Below, piece after piece: positions 1 to 9,775 of a DNA stretch of 64,000 nucleotides. The position numbers and the translations under genes are program-made. Numbering within the stretch: the stretch's first letter is position 1; each line of letters starts with the position of its first letter. Origin of the DNA: Candidatus Kuenenia stuttgartensis (lineage in GTDB: Bacteria; Planctomycetota; Phycisphaerae; Phycisphaerales; SM1A02). The stretch covers positions 1 through 64,000 of the forward strand of contig CAMDMA010000004.1 in assembly GCA_945902075.1 (NCBI GenBank). Reading direction: 5' to 3'. Under the pieces are notes generated by a model that saw nothing but the letters and a program-made list of their open reading frames with translations, was not told the origin of the DNA and did not search any database.

Positions 1-723
1 GACCAGCCTCTGCACATCCGCGACCGCCTCGTCCATCTCGGCCTCCGACACCCCCTCAAGGGCGAGCAGCCACTTGATCCACTCGCGCACCTTCGCCTGT
101 GCGAGCCGCGCGGCCGGACGGGCGCTCTCCTCGCGAATTCCAAGTTCACGCGCGACCGCGTCGTACGGCACGTCATCGATGAAATGCCGTTCAAACACGG
201 CCCAGGCGACACCCTTTCCAGCCGCGACCAACTCGTTCCGTGCGCGTTCGCACGCTTCACCAAGCACGCTGCGCGCCCACGCACGCTCGAGTTCGCGGAA
301 CGCGCGACCGTCGTCGGGTGCAGCAAGCGCGTCGGCGCCCTGCTCGTAGATCGCGTCGACCGACGCGCCGTCGCGGGCCTCGCGACGTACGCGCGCGCGA
401 CGCTCTTCGCGCAGATAGAGCAGCATTCCGTTCGCGAGGAACCTGCGCAGCGGCATCGCGCTTTCAAACCACTTCATGAGATACTCGTCGCGCGCGAGGC
501 GACTTGCAAAAAATCCATTCACCAGTGCTTCAGAGTCATCGAGCCAACCAAGGCTCGATCCCTTCGCGTAAATCCGCAGCGGCTCGGCGTAGCGCTCCAT
601 CACCCGCGCGCGCAGCTCGGCCGCGGCTCTGCCGTCGTGCGCGGCTTCGCCAATGCGGGTTGCGAGCCACGTCCACTCGGTCGAGGGAAAGTGGTCATAG
701 GCAAGGTTCGGGCTTGGGCTCAT
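1..723 (-). CDS. ECF-like RNA polymerase sigma factor (3' end outside window)
   Basis: Reading the reverse strand from an ATG at 721-723 gives an open frame of 241 codons with no stop before the window edge, so the gene is partial. The N-terminal half (about residues 20-110) resembles sigma region 2: it has RVMERYAEPLRIYAKG, an acidic LDDSEALVNGFF stretch like the ExLVNxFF core-binding helix of planctomycete ECF factors, and the basic EERRARVRRE. A region-4-like helix-turn-helix lies near residues 165-210 (HFIDDVPYDAVARELGI). Such factors often sit beside Ser/Thr kinase genes in Planctomycetes; the next gene leftward is not visible. It is divergent from the efflux operon, with about 210 bp between starts. 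The sigma assignment is by pattern only. Confidence 0.75.
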   Translation of the reverse strand, partial: MSPSPNLAYDHFPSTEWTWLATRIGEAAHDGRAAAELRARVMERYAEPLRIYAKGSSLGWLDDSEALVNGFFASRLARDEYLMKWFESAMPLRRFLANGMLLYLREERRARVRREARDGASVDAIYEQGADALAAPDDGRAFRELERAWARSVLGEACERARNELVAAGKGVAWAVFERHFIDDVPYDAVARELGIREESARPAARLAQAKVREWIKWLLALEGVSEAEMDEAVADVQRLV

Positions 724-932
724 TGTGGATGTCGCTCCGCGCATTCAGTCGTTCATTCCGTCACTCTGCATGATCTTCGCCTGAAGTATCACCGCCTGAT
801 GCACTCCGGCAACAACAATCTGATTACCAATAGGCAAGACAGGCCGACGTGCGACGAATAGGCGCGGGATTCTCCGTAAAGCCCTTTAAAAACCACAGTT
901 TTCGCGCATTTCCTTGTACAGTCGCGACCCTG

Positions 933-2558
933 ATGTGGACGCCATCCCTTGATACCTCGTCGCTGCCGCACAGCCGGAGTGCACTGCTCCTCGCCGGTTG
1001 CGCCACCCTTCTCGCCCTCGGTTCAACTGGCTGTAAAGTCGGACCGGATCCGACTCCATTGAGTACGACGGATGCGGGACCGGCGATGCCGCCGACCTTC
1101 GCGCCGCCCGAGTTGACGTCTGCGGAAGTCGCTGCCGATCCAACGGCATCGTCCGCGATGAAAGCGGATGCCAAGCCGGAACTCGATACTTGGTGGACGC
1201 GCTTCAATGACCCTGTACTCGACGCGCTTGTCATGCGAGCCGACGGTTCAAACGCGAGCATCGCCGAAAGTCTCTCCCGTGTGCGACTCGCGCAAGCTCA
1301 GCTCGGCGTTTCGGAGAGCGAGCTTTGGCCGACGATCGCCGCTGGCGCGCAGTACAAGCGCGTCAAGCAGAACTTCTCGCAGCTCGCCGCGACCGGCGTC
1401 GAGACCGATCCATTCGACACGTGGGGCTACGGACTCGGGCTCGCGACATGGGAAATCGATATCTGGGGGCGCATTCAACGATTGGTTGAGAGTTCGACTG
1501 CCGATCTTCGTGGAAGCGTGGACGATCTCCGTGCTGCGATGGTGTCGATCCGTGCGCAGACCGCGACCGCGTATGTTGAGGTCCGCACGCTGCAGGCGCG
1601 GATCGCCGTTGTCGAAGCAGCGATTGCCAATCTCGCGCAGACGCTCACGCTTGCAGAACAGAAGTTTGCGTCCGGCACTGTGACGAAGCTCGATGTCAAT
1701 CGTGCGCAAGCCGATCTTGACCTTGAAAGCGCAGGCATTCCTTCGCTCCGCAGCGCGCTCGCGCAATCGATTGGAAATCTTGCCACGCTTTGCGGCACCA
1801 ACACGCAAGACATCACAACGATTCTTGGGCCATCACGCCCCATTCCGATCGGACCCGACGCCATCGCCGTCGGCATCCCCGCTGCAATGCTCGCACGGCG
1901 ACCCGATCTTCGTGCTGCGTCCGAGGACTATCAGTCTGCTGTTGCGCAAATCGGCGCATCGGAAGCACTTCGCTACCCGGCACTTTCGCTGAGTGGTGAC
2001 TTTTACATCTCTTCAACTTCGTTCAGCGGCCTCGGCGATTGGTCCAACCGCGCCTACAGCTTCGGACCCTCGCTGTCGCTCCCAATTTTCACGGGGTGGA
2101 AGATCGACTCGCAAATCCTCGTTGCAAAGGCAACGACTGAACTCGCGTTCAACTCCTGGCGCGGCGTACTCGTGCGCGCAGTCGCCGAGGTCGATACTGC
2201 GATCGCAACGCTTGCCCTCGCTCGAAGTTCTGACGCGCTCTACACAAAGGCTGTTGCCAGCGCGAACGACACCTATCGCCTTGCGCGACTTCAGTACGAC
2301 GCAGGAACAACGCAACTCGAGAACCTCCTCGACATCCAGAATCAACTGCTGAAGGCCGAGGACGCCGAAGTGCAGTCGCGCGGACTTGTCGCGCAATCGA
2401 TCGTCGAGTTGTATCGCGCGCTTGGCGGCGGATGGGAAAACGCTGTTCCCACCATCGCTGACGCGAAAAACGAATCCAAGGACGCGGTCGCGCAGTCGCC
2501 CGCCGAAGAAGCATCAAAAAGCCCGCTCGCGAAGGGCCAGGCAGGAAACACGCAATGA
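933..2558 (+). CDS. RND efflux outer-membrane factor, NodT/OprM family lipoprotein
   Basis: A 541-aa TolC-type outer-membrane channel subunit of a tripartite efflux pump. The chosen ATG gives a short signal sequence ending in LGSTGC followed by KVGPDP, the typical lipobox and mature start of NodT-family lipoproteins (C-x-VGPD). A GTG 84 bp upstream would add 28 residues before the signal and is less likely. The body has the duplicated outer-membrane-efflux architecture with DTWWTRFNDPVLDALV near residue 80 and LARRPDLRAASEDY near 310. The C-terminal tail (EESKDAVAQSPAEEASKSPL-like) is low complexity. Its stop overlaps the start of the adaptor gene (ATGA), so the genes are translationally coupled. 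Substrate cannot be read from sequence. Confidence 0.93.
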   Translation: MWTPSLDTSSLPHSRSALLLAGCATLLALGSTGCKVGPDPTPLSTTDAGPAMPPTFAPPELTSAEVAADPTASSAMKADAKPELDTWWTRFNDPVLDALVMRADGSNASIAESLSRVRLAQAQLGVSESELWPTIAAGAQYKRVKQNFSQLAATGVETDPFDTWGYGLGLATWEIDIWGRIQRLVESSTADLRGSVDDLRAAMVSIRAQTATAYVEVRTLQARIAVVEAAIANLAQTLTLAEQKFASGTVTKLDVNRAQADLDLESAGIPSLRSALAQSIGNLATLCGTNTQDITTILGPSRPIPIGPDAIAVGIPAAMLARRPDLRAASEDYQSAVAQIGASEALRYPALSLSGDFYISSTSFSGLGDWSNRAYSFGPSLSLPIFTGWKIDSQILVAKATTELAFNSWRGVLVRAVAEVDTAIATLALARSSDALYTKAVASANDTYRLARLQYDAGTTQLENLLDIQNQLLKAEDAEVQSRGLVAQSIVELYRALGGGWENAVPTIADAKNESKDAVAQSPAEEASKSPLAKGQAGNTQ

Positions 2559-3880
2559 AGAGCTTGAATAGCACCACCATCGCCGCGGCCCTCGCCCTCG
2601 CGACCGTCGCCTTCACCGCCTGCGAAAAGCCGAAGGCTCCGCTCGCAGCTCCGACTGAGATTCCTGTGCGCACCGCGCTCGTAACAGCACGTGATGTGCC
2701 GAACGAGTACGAGTTTCCGGCCACCATCACGTCGCCGCAGATGGTTGACATCAACGCGCGCGTACCAGGCTGGCTGCTTGCCCAAGTTACGCCCGACGGC
2801 GCAACGGTGAAGAAGGGCCAAATCCTCTACACCATCGATCCATCGCAGTACCGCATCGCTCTTGATGCCGCAAACGCGCAACTCGCGCAGGCGCAGGCGC
2901 AGGCCGATGCTGGAAAGGCGAAGCTCGATCAAGCAACCGCGCAGCTTGTGTACACGCAGGCAACGTTCGACCGCAACAAGGATCTCGTTGGATCAGGCGC
3001 GGTGAGCAAGGAAAAGTTTGATCAATACACCGCGCAGCTCGCGGAAGCGAAGGCCTCGGTTGAGCAGGCTCGCGCAGACATCGCTGGCGCGCAAGCAAAC
3101 GAACTCGCGGCGAAGGCGTCGATCGAGAACGCCACACTGAACCTTTCATACTGCACCATTGCAAGCCCGCTTGACGGGATGATGGGTGAGTCGAAGTACT
3201 TCGAAGGCTCGCTCGTCGGCGACGCAGCAAAACAACTTTTGAATACCGTCGTACAGACCGATCCGATGTGGGCCGGTTTCAGTCCGAGCGCGAACTACCT
3301 ACCGCAGATCATCGCGAATCAGGCGGATGGCACGCTCACTGCCAGCGTCCGACTCGAGGGGACTGAAAGCGCCCCGGTGGCGAGCATGCCGCTTGCGATT
3401 TCACAGGATTCGCCGACCGCCACGGGCCGCCTCGTCTTCATCAATAACGAAGTATCTGGATCGACCGACACCATTCTGTTGCGCATTGAATTCCCAAACG
3501 CAGCTGCTGTGTTTCGTCCGGGCGCGTATGCGCTGGTTACGCTCGGATTGGGCACGCAACGCAACGCGATTGTCGTGCCCAAGGCTTCCGTCTTCGCTCG
3601 GCAAACCGATCTCTTTGTGTGGAAGGTTGTTGCAGATGGCACTGTCGAAAGTGTGCGCATTACGGCTCTTTCGGCGGAAGGCAACGACATCATTGTCACC
3701 GATGGCGTGAACCCGGGCGACCGCATCGTCACCGAAGGCATCGCGCGACTTCGTCCGGGATCGAAGATCAAGGATCTCGGCGCAGCGACAGCCGCTCCAG
3801 CGGAGACGGCAGCAGAAACTCCGTCGAACGTGACTCCCGCAGCAAAACCCGCAGCAAACACCGCAAGCGGAAGGAACTGA
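2555..3880 (+). CDS. RND efflux periplasmic adaptor, MexA/AcrA family
   Basis: A 441-aa membrane-fusion protein that would bridge the inner-membrane RND pump (3887) and the outer-membrane factor (933). The N-terminus is a lipoprotein signal (VAFTACEKPKAP, Cys at about residue 23). Family landmarks in order are EYEFPATITSPQMVDINARVPGW (split lipoyl/beta-barrel start), a lipoyl half VTPDGATVKKGQILYTID, a long Ala/Gln-rich coiled-coil hairpin (about residues 105-190), the second lipoyl half LSYCTIASPLDGMMGES, and beta-barrel and membrane-proximal domains to about residue 400. The tail is Ala/Pro-rich. The start overlaps the preceding stop by 4 bp; the RND gene follows after 6 bp. Confidence 0.95.
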   Translation: MKSLNSTTIAAALALATVAFTACEKPKAPLAAPTEIPVRTALVTARDVPNEYEFPATITSPQMVDINARVPGWLLAQVTPDGATVKKGQILYTIDPSQYRIALDAANAQLAQAQAQADAGKAKLDQATAQLVYTQATFDRNKDLVGSGAVSKEKFDQYTAQLAEAKASVEQARADIAGAQANELAAKASIENATLNLSYCTIASPLDGMMGESKYFEGSLVGDAAKQLLNTVVQTDPMWAGFSPSANYLPQIIANQADGTLTASVRLEGTESAPVASMPLAISQDSPTATGRLVFINNEVSGSTDTILLRIEFPNAAAVFRPGAYALVTLGLGTQRNAIVVPKASVFARQTDLFVWKVVADGTVESVRITALSAEGNDIIVTDGVNPGDRIVTEGIARLRPGSKIKDLGAATAAPAETAAETPSNVTPAAKPAANTASGRN

Positions 3881-3886
3881 CCCAGC

Positions 3887-6800
3887 ATGATGTTCCGCTT
3901 CTTCATCGACCGACCGATCTTCGCGACGGTCATCGCACTCGTGATGACCCTCTCGGGCATCATCTGCGCAGTCATTCTGCCGATTGCGCAGTATCCGAAT
4001 ATTGTCCCGCCGACCGTTCAGATTTCCGCGACGTACAACGGCGCGGACGCTGCGACAGTCGCGCAAGTCGTGACCTTGCCACTTGAGCAGCAGATCAACG
4101 GCGTCGAAGGCATGCTCTACATGAGCTCGACTTCGACGAGTGCTGGCGTGTCGACGACGACCGTCACCTTTGAGGTCGGCTATGACCTCGATATCGCTGC
4201 AGTCGATGTGCTCACGCGCGTCAATCAGGCAATGCCACAGTTGCCTGAAGCTGTTCAACGCGTCGGCGTGAACATCGCGAAGCAGTCGACCAACATGACT
4301 GCGGTAGTAAGCCTGTATTCGCCGAATGGAACCTACGACAGTTCGTTTCTCTCGAACTACGCGAATATCACGGTTGAGCCGGTGCTCACTCGCGTCGATG
4401 GCGTCGGCAACACAACAGTGTTTGGCCTCGAGCAGTATGCGATGCGCGCATGGCTGAATCCCGACAAGTTGTCGGAACTCGGACTGACCGCAAACGACGT
4501 GGCCGCCGCGATTAAGACGCAGAACAACCAGGCTTCGCTCGGCTCAGTGAGTGCAGAGCCGTCGGTTGGAAATCCGAGTGTGACGCTCGCGATCCAAGCA
4601 AAGGGTCGCCTCCAGTCAAAAGAGGACTTTGAAGCAATCGTTGTTCGCAGCGAGAAAAACGGCGCGTTGGTGCGTATCAGTGACATCGGGCGTGTAGAGC
4701 TTGGCTCGTATCAATACACGAGCACGTCAACCCTCAACGCAGGTCCGACCGCTACCGTCGCCCTCTACCAGCTTCCGTCGGCAAACGCTTTCGATGTTGT
4801 CGAGAAGGCCACCGCCGAGATGGAGCGCCTCAAGGCGCAGTTCCCGCCAGACCTCGAATACAAGGTCACCTACGACACGACGAAGTTTGTGCAGGCGTCA
4901 CTTGATGACCTCATCAAGACACTCATCGAGGCGGGCATCTTGGTGCTCATCACGATCTACGTCTTTCTTCAGTCTTTCCGTGCGACGCTCATCCCGATGA
5001 TTGCAATTCCAGTGTCGATCGTCGGCACGTTCGCAATGATGGCAATCTTTGGATTCTCGATCAACACACTCACGTTGCTTGGGCTTGTGCTTGCGATCGG
5101 ACTTGTCGTCGACGACTCGATCATCGTTGTTGAAAATGTGTATCGCCAACTTGAGTCAGGCGTCACCAACCCGCGTGACGCAGCGCAAAAGGCAATGGAA
5201 GAAGTCGGGGGACCGATCGTCGCCACGAGCTCCGTGCTTCTTGCTGTGTTCATCCCTGCGGCGCTCATGCCCGGAATCACCGGTCAGCTGTACAACCAAT
5301 TCGCGCTGACCATCGCTTTCTCAATCGGATTTAGCGCCATCAATTCGCTGACGCTCTCGCCCGCGCTCTGCGGCGTGTTCCTTCGAAAGCAAAATGAGAC
5401 GCGGTTTCCACCGTTTGTGCTCTTCAACCGTGGTTTCGACTGGGTATCGCATCACTACGCACGGTTTGTCCGCGTGCTTTGTCGCCACTGGTATGCGATG
5501 GTCGCGGTGTTTGTCGCAGGATGCCTTGGTGTCGTGCACTTCTTCATGATCACTCCGACCTCGTTCATCCCAAACGAGGACCAGGGTTACTACTTCGTTG
5601 TGTACCAGTTGCCGCCAGGGTCGAGTCTGCTCAGAACCCAAGCGGTGTCGAACGAACTTCAAGAGATTGCGCACAAGGACCCCGCAGTCGTTGATGTCAT
5701 TCAGATCAACGGACTCAACTTCCTCACAAGCGCTCTGCAAACGAATACCGGCCTGCTCATTGTGGTGGTGAAAGATTGGGACCAGCGCGACCCACGCACG
5801 GAAAACATTGGGGCGATCCTGCGTCGCACGGCACCGACAATGATGGCGATACCAGAAGCGCTTGTCATGCCGCTTCCGCCGCCGCCGATTCCCGGCCTTG
5901 GCAACGTGGGTGGTTGGCAGTTGCAACTCGAAGCCCTTGAGGGACAGAGTTTCGATGAGCTCGCAGTGGTCTCGCAATCGTTTCTGGAAGCCGCTCGGGC
6001 AAAGCCCGAACTCACAGGGCTGACGACGCCATTCTCCGATAGCGTGCCAATGGCGAGTCTCGACATCGATCGAACCAGGGTCTATGCGCTCGGGCTTGAT
6101 CTTGGCGATGTGTTCGCTGCACTCGGCCAAAACTTCGGACAAAGCTTCGTCAACAACTACAACGATTTTGGCCAGGTGTACAACGTGATGGTGCAGGCGG
6201 AAGCTGGCGAGCGCATGTCGGTGCGCGACATCATGAATCTGCGCGTCCGAAACAGAGCTGGCGACCAAGTGCCATTCGCATCTTTCGCAACGCCAAGCAT
6301 CCGCACCGGCACCGACAATGCGACGCACTACAACCTCTACAACACTGTTCAAATCAACGGGCAAACCGCCGGAGGTTACGGCTCGGGCGATTCGATTCGC
6401 GCAGTCTCAGAGGTTGCGAACGCAACGCTTCCAGAGGGATACACGTACGAGTGGACCGGCACGACTTTCCAAGAAATTGAAGCTGGAAGTTTGGCACCGC
6501 TCGTGTTCGGCATGGCGATCGTGGCAATCTTCTTACTCCTCGCGGCGCTCTACGAGAGCTGGGTGCTGCCGTTGAACGTGCTGCTCGCGGTGTCGTTCGC
6601 TGTACTCGGTGCGCTGCTTGCGCTGCATATCGCCGGACGATCGATCGATGTCTATGCACAGATCGGTCTCGTGATGCTCGTCGGACTCGCTGCGAAAAAC
6701 GCGATTCTTATTGTTGAGTTTGCCAAGGTTCGCGCGGATACCGGCGAGGCTGTCATCGATGCGGCGAGCGAGGCTTCACGCCTGCGTCTGCGGCCGATCA

Positions 6801-7039
6801 TGATGACGAGCTTCTCGTTTATTCTTGGCATCCTTCCGCTGGTCGTCGCGACCGGCGCAGGAGCACAAGCGCGACACTCGATTGGCATCACAGTGCTCGG
6901 CGGAATGCTTGGCTCGACATTGATGGACCAACTGGTCGTGCCGAGCTTCTTCTACATGTTCTACTCGCTCCGGCGAAAGTGCGGTTTCGGCGTGCCCGAA
7001 GCGCCGGCTGGAACGCTTGTAGCGGCGAAGCATAAGTAG
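3887..7039 (+). CDS. RND multidrug efflux permease, HAE1 (AcrB/MexB) family
   Basis: A 1050-aa inner-membrane proton-driven pump of normal HAE1 length. It starts with the usual MFRFFIDRPIFATVIAL first membrane helix, has large periplasmic loops after helices 1 and 7, and twelve predicted helices. Proton-relay residues are present: the Asp pair in GLVVDDSIIVVENV (D409, D410) and the Lys in GLAAKNAILIVEFA (K937), matching AcrB D407/D408/K940. With the two upstream genes it forms a complete tripartite exporter. The N-terminal MFRFFIDRP is typical of drug rather than heavy-metal RND pumps. A hairpin terminator follows at 7069-7100. No local regulator of TetR or MarR type is visible. Confidence 0.96.
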   Translation: MMFRFFIDRPIFATVIALVMTLSGIICAVILPIAQYPNIVPPTVQISATYNGADAATVAQVVTLPLEQQINGVEGMLYMSSTSTSAGVSTTTVTFEVGYDLDIAAVDVLTRVNQAMPQLPEAVQRVGVNIAKQSTNMTAVVSLYSPNGTYDSSFLSNYANITVEPVLTRVDGVGNTTVFGLEQYAMRAWLNPDKLSELGLTANDVAAAIKTQNNQASLGSVSAEPSVGNPSVTLAIQAKGRLQSKEDFEAIVVRSEKNGALVRISDIGRVELGSYQYTSTSTLNAGPTATVALYQLPSANAFDVVEKATAEMERLKAQFPPDLEYKVTYDTTKFVQASLDDLIKTLIEAGILVLITIYVFLQSFRATLIPMIAIPVSIVGTFAMMAIFGFSINTLTLLGLVLAIGLVVDDSIIVVENVYRQLESGVTNPRDAAQKAMEEVGGPIVATSSVLLAVFIPAALMPGITGQLYNQFALTIAFSIGFSAINSLTLSPALCGVFLRKQNETRFPPFVLFNRGFDWVSHHYARFVRVLCRHWYAMVAVFVAGCLGVVHFFMITPTSFIPNEDQGYYFVVYQLPPGSSLLRTQAVSNELQEIAHKDPAVVDVIQINGLNFLTSALQTNTGLLIVVVKDWDQRDPRTENIGAILRRTAPTMMAIPEALVMPLPPPPIPGLGNVGGWQLQLEALEGQSFDELAVVSQSFLEAARAKPELTGLTTPFSDSVPMASLDIDRTRVYALGLDLGDVFAALGQNFGQSFVNNYNDFGQVYNVMVQAEAGERMSVRDIMNLRVRNRAGDQVPFASFATPSIRTGTDNATHYNLYNTVQINGQTAGGYGSGDSIRAVSEVANATLPEGYTYEWTGTTFQEIEAGSLAPLVFGMAIVAIFLLLAALYESWVLPLNVLLAVSFAVLGALLALHIAGRSIDVYAQIGLVMLVGLAAKNAILIVEFAKVRADTGEAVIDAASEASRLRLRPIMMTSFSFILGILPLVVATGAGAQARHSIGITVLGGMLGSTLMDQLVVPSFFYMFYSLRRKCGFGVPEAPAGTLVAAKHK

Positions 7040-7068
7040 CAGCGGACTGTTGCAACGCAAACGATTCG

Positions 7069-7100
7069 AACGACGGCCGCGCACCAGCGCGGCCGTCGTT
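7069..7100 (+). terminator. Hairpin terminator after RND operon
   Basis: A perfect 14-bp stem (AACGACGGCCGCGC with its complement) closes an ACCA loop and is followed by GTTT. It lies 30 bp after the RND permease stop and ends 37 bp before the next gene's ATG. The U-tract is short, so termination may be partial. Confidence 0.7.
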
Positions 7101-7137
7101 GTTTCGCAGGACGCACAACCGCCGATACACTTCGCCA

Positions 7138-8406
7138 ATGGCATCCAAGAAGACCGCGCACACCGCAACATCCACCGCTCCCGACGCACAACAACTCCTG
7201 CTCGGAATCCCGCTCCAGGGCTATGCCGCGCGGCGCGAAATGGTGCTCAAAACGCTCAAGGACTCGGTCGCAATCATTTTCGCTGGCGACATGGACGCAA
7301 GTTTGCACGGCGAGTTCCGTGCGAATCCGCATTTTCAATATCTCACTGGTGTCGTTGATGAGCCGGGGGCTGTGCTCTTGCTCGATCCGCTCAATCCCGT
7401 TGAAGCGCGCCGCACGATTCTCTTCCTCAAGCCACTCAATCCAGAGCTCGAGAAGTGGGACGGCTTCCGCGAGGAGATCTCGTCGAAGCTCAAAGCGAAG
7501 TACGGGGTGTCGACGATCATGCGCACCACTGCTTTCGCGCGGTTTCTCCTCGAAGCAACGAAGCGCTCGAAGCGATTCGCGTTACTGCATCCACTCGCTG
7601 GTCATACATCGCCGGTGTCTCCCGACCTGGATATTTTCCGAAAGAGTGCCGAACGCATTCCGGGATCGTCGTTTCTCGATCACACGCAACTGCTCGCAAC
7701 GATGCGTGCTTCGAAGTCGCCCGAGGAAGTTGCGTTGATGCAGCGCGCGGCCGACATCACCGTGAAGGGTTACGAGGCTGTGCTCACAGGTCTCAAGCCA
7801 GGCATCACGGAGTTCGACGTGCAGGAGCTTGCCGAGCATGGCTACCGCTCGCACGGCTCGCGTAAGCCCGCCTACAGCACCATCGCGGGCGGTGCGTTCA
7901 ATGCCACAGTGCTTCACTACCACGGCAATCGCGAACCGCTCCGTGATGGTGATGTGATTCTGCTCGACTCTGGTGCTGAATACATGGGATATGCCTGCGA
8001 TGTGACACGCACGTTCCCGGTAAACGGCAAGTTCACCAAGCGCCAGCGCGAGATCTACGAGATCGTACTTGAGGCACAGTTGGCAGCGATCGCCGCAACG
8101 AAGGCAGGAACAACCTTTGCGGCGATCGATAAGGCCGCGCGTGACGTCATTGTGAAGGCTGGCTATGGAGATGCGTTTTTCCACGGCTGCGGCCACCATC
8201 TCGGCCTCGAAGTGCACGACATCACCCCGGAAGGACCGATTCCAGAGAACGCAGTCATCACCATCGAACCGGGCATCTATCTTCCCGGCGAGAATCTGGG
8301 TGTGCGCATCGAAGACGACATCTTGGTGACCCGAAAGTCTGGTGGCGTGAATCTGACGGTCGCCATTCCAAAGTCTATCGATGCCATAGAACGCGCCATG
8401 CGTTGA
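7138..8406 (+). CDS. pepP: Xaa-Pro aminopeptidase (M24B)
   Basis: A 422-aa cytoplasmic metallopeptidase that removes N-terminal residues preceding proline. The N-terminal creatinase-like domain (to about residue 190) has NPHFQYLTGVVDEPGAVLLL. The catalytic pita-bread domain carries the five metal ligands of the family: Asp in LLDSGAEYMGYACDVTRTFP (two Asp), His in FHGCGHHLGLEVHD, Glu in TIEPGIYLP and Glu in GVRIEDDILVT. The ATG at 7138 is preferred over an upstream in-frame codon at 7099 because the extra residues fall inside the terminator hairpin region. It is probably a monocistronic unit on the + strand. Confidence 0.93.
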   Translation: MASKKTAHTATSTAPDAQQLLLGIPLQGYAARREMVLKTLKDSVAIIFAGDMDASLHGEFRANPHFQYLTGVVDEPGAVLLLDPLNPVEARRTILFLKPLNPELEKWDGFREEISSKLKAKYGVSTIMRTTAFARFLLEATKRSKRFALLHPLAGHTSPVSPDLDIFRKSAERIPGSSFLDHTQLLATMRASKSPEEVALMQRAADITVKGYEAVLTGLKPGITEFDVQELAEHGYRSHGSRKPAYSTIAGGAFNATVLHYHGNREPLRDGDVILLDSGAEYMGYACDVTRTFPVNGKFTKRQREIYEIVLEAQLAAIAATKAGTTFAAIDKAARDVIVKAGYGDAFFHGCGHHLGLEVHDITPEGPIPENAVITIEPGIYLPGENLGVRIEDDILVTRKSGGVNLTVAIPKSIDAIERAMR

Positions 8407-8496
8407 GCAAATGCATCCGACGGCGACGCGCCCAATTCACTTGCTCTGAACGCCAACTAAACACCGATCGCATGAATATCGCGCACGATCCCATCG

Positions 8497-9762
8497 ATGC
8501 TTGCAATCGCTGATCGCGCGGTACTTGGGCGGGTGCTTCTCTTGACGGGATCGATTGGTTCTGGTCATACGCGCGCCGCACATGCGGTTGCAGAGGCGAT
8601 GCTGCGGAGTGCGAATGCTGATTCAGCCGAGGTCGTGGACGCACTTGACCACGCGTGGCCGCTCTTTCGATCGTGCTACCGCGACGCGTACATCGCGATG
8701 ATTGAACGGGCGCCGGGAGCGATCGGTTGGATTTATCGTTCGAGCGACACCATTGAAGGTGGCGGTCTACGACGCCTCGTACAACGCGCGGCTGTCGCCC
8801 GACTGCGGCGACTCATACAGAACGAGCGGCCGGACACCATCGTTTGCACGCATTTCCTTGCCGCTGAAGTGCTCTCTGGGATGATCGCGCGCGGCGAGTG
8901 GAGCGGGACCTTTGGCGTTGTCGTCACCGATCTTGACGCGCATGCGATGTGGGCGGTTTGTCCAAACGCAGATCGCTGGTTTGTCGCGATACCAGAGACC
9001 GTCGAGATCCTCGTCGGGAAGGGAGTGCCGCGCGAACGCGTGGTTGTTACTGGTATTCCAATCGCAGGCGCGTTCTCAGCGCGACTTCCTTCGCGTTCGG
9101 ATTTGCGTACAAGTCACGGGCTTCCGCCAAACGATCCGATGCTGCTCGTTTCAGGCGGCGGCGTTGGAGTCTCTCGACTCGGGAAGACGCTCGCCCAGAT
9201 TCTCTCGATGCCTATCGACTGTGGTGTGGCCCTCGTATGTGGAAAGAACGACGCACTTCTGCGCGAGGCTGATGAGACGATTCGTAAGGCCGGAAGCACG
9301 CGCGTGCGCTGCGTGACACTTGGATTCACGGACCACATGCACGAACTCATGCACGCCGCAGATCTCGCGATCGGAAAGCCCGGAGGACTCACTTCAAGTG
9401 AGGCGCTGGCGTGCGGACTTCCGATGGCCATCGTGCACCCAATGCCTGGGCAAGAAGAACGTAACAGCGATCATCTTCTTGAGTGGGGCGCGGCGATTCG
9501 ACTCGGGTCGCCTGAGAGTCTTGCGTGGCGACTCGCAGGACTCCTTCGTGACGCGCCACGACTCGCACGCATGCGTGACGCCGCCCGCTCCCATGCGCGA
9601 CCATTCGCGGCAGACGCGATCGTCGATGAGTTGGTGCGAATTCGCCGGCTGAAGGACAACGCATTTGCAGTGCTTCCAGCAACTCCATGCACTGATCGAG
9701 GCACTGATCGCGCCGCCGCACCGCGCACACGCCGTCATCGGGGTCGTCTGCAGAGTCACTAG
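8497..9762 (+). CDS. MGDG-synthase-like glycosyltransferase (GT28 family)
   Basis: A 421-aa predicted UDP-sugar glycosyltransferase related to monogalactosyldiacylglycerol/diglucosyldiacylglycerol synthases and MurG. The N-terminal domain begins with VLLLTGSIGSGHTRAAHAVAEAM, the GxGH glycine-rich acceptor motif of MGDG synthases, and includes THFLAAEVLSGM and VVVTDLDAHAMW. The C-terminal nucleotide-sugar domain has LLVSGGGVGVSRLGKTL and KPGGLTSSEALACGLPM (about residues 290-310), followed by PMPGQEERNSDHLLEWGA, as in the family. It likely transfers a sugar to a diacylglycerol-type lipid at the inner membrane. Acceptor and donor identity are inferred from family only. The last residues are low-complexity Arg-rich. 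Confidence 0.88.
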   Translation: MLAIADRAVLGRVLLLTGSIGSGHTRAAHAVAEAMLRSANADSAEVVDALDHAWPLFRSCYRDAYIAMIERAPGAIGWIYRSSDTIEGGGLRRLVQRAAVARLRRLIQNERPDTIVCTHFLAAEVLSGMIARGEWSGTFGVVVTDLDAHAMWAVCPNADRWFVAIPETVEILVGKGVPRERVVVTGIPIAGAFSARLPSRSDLRTSHGLPPNDPMLLVSGGGVGVSRLGKTLAQILSMPIDCGVALVCGKNDALLREADETIRKAGSTRVRCVTLGFTDHMHELMHAADLAIGKPGGLTSSEALACGLPMAIVHPMPGQEERNSDHLLEWGAAIRLGSPESLAWRLAGLLRDAPRLARMRDAARSHARPFAADAIVDELVRIRRLKDNAFAVLPATPCTDRGTDRAAAPRTRRHRGRLQSH

Positions 9763-9775
9763 CCGTGCGCGATGC

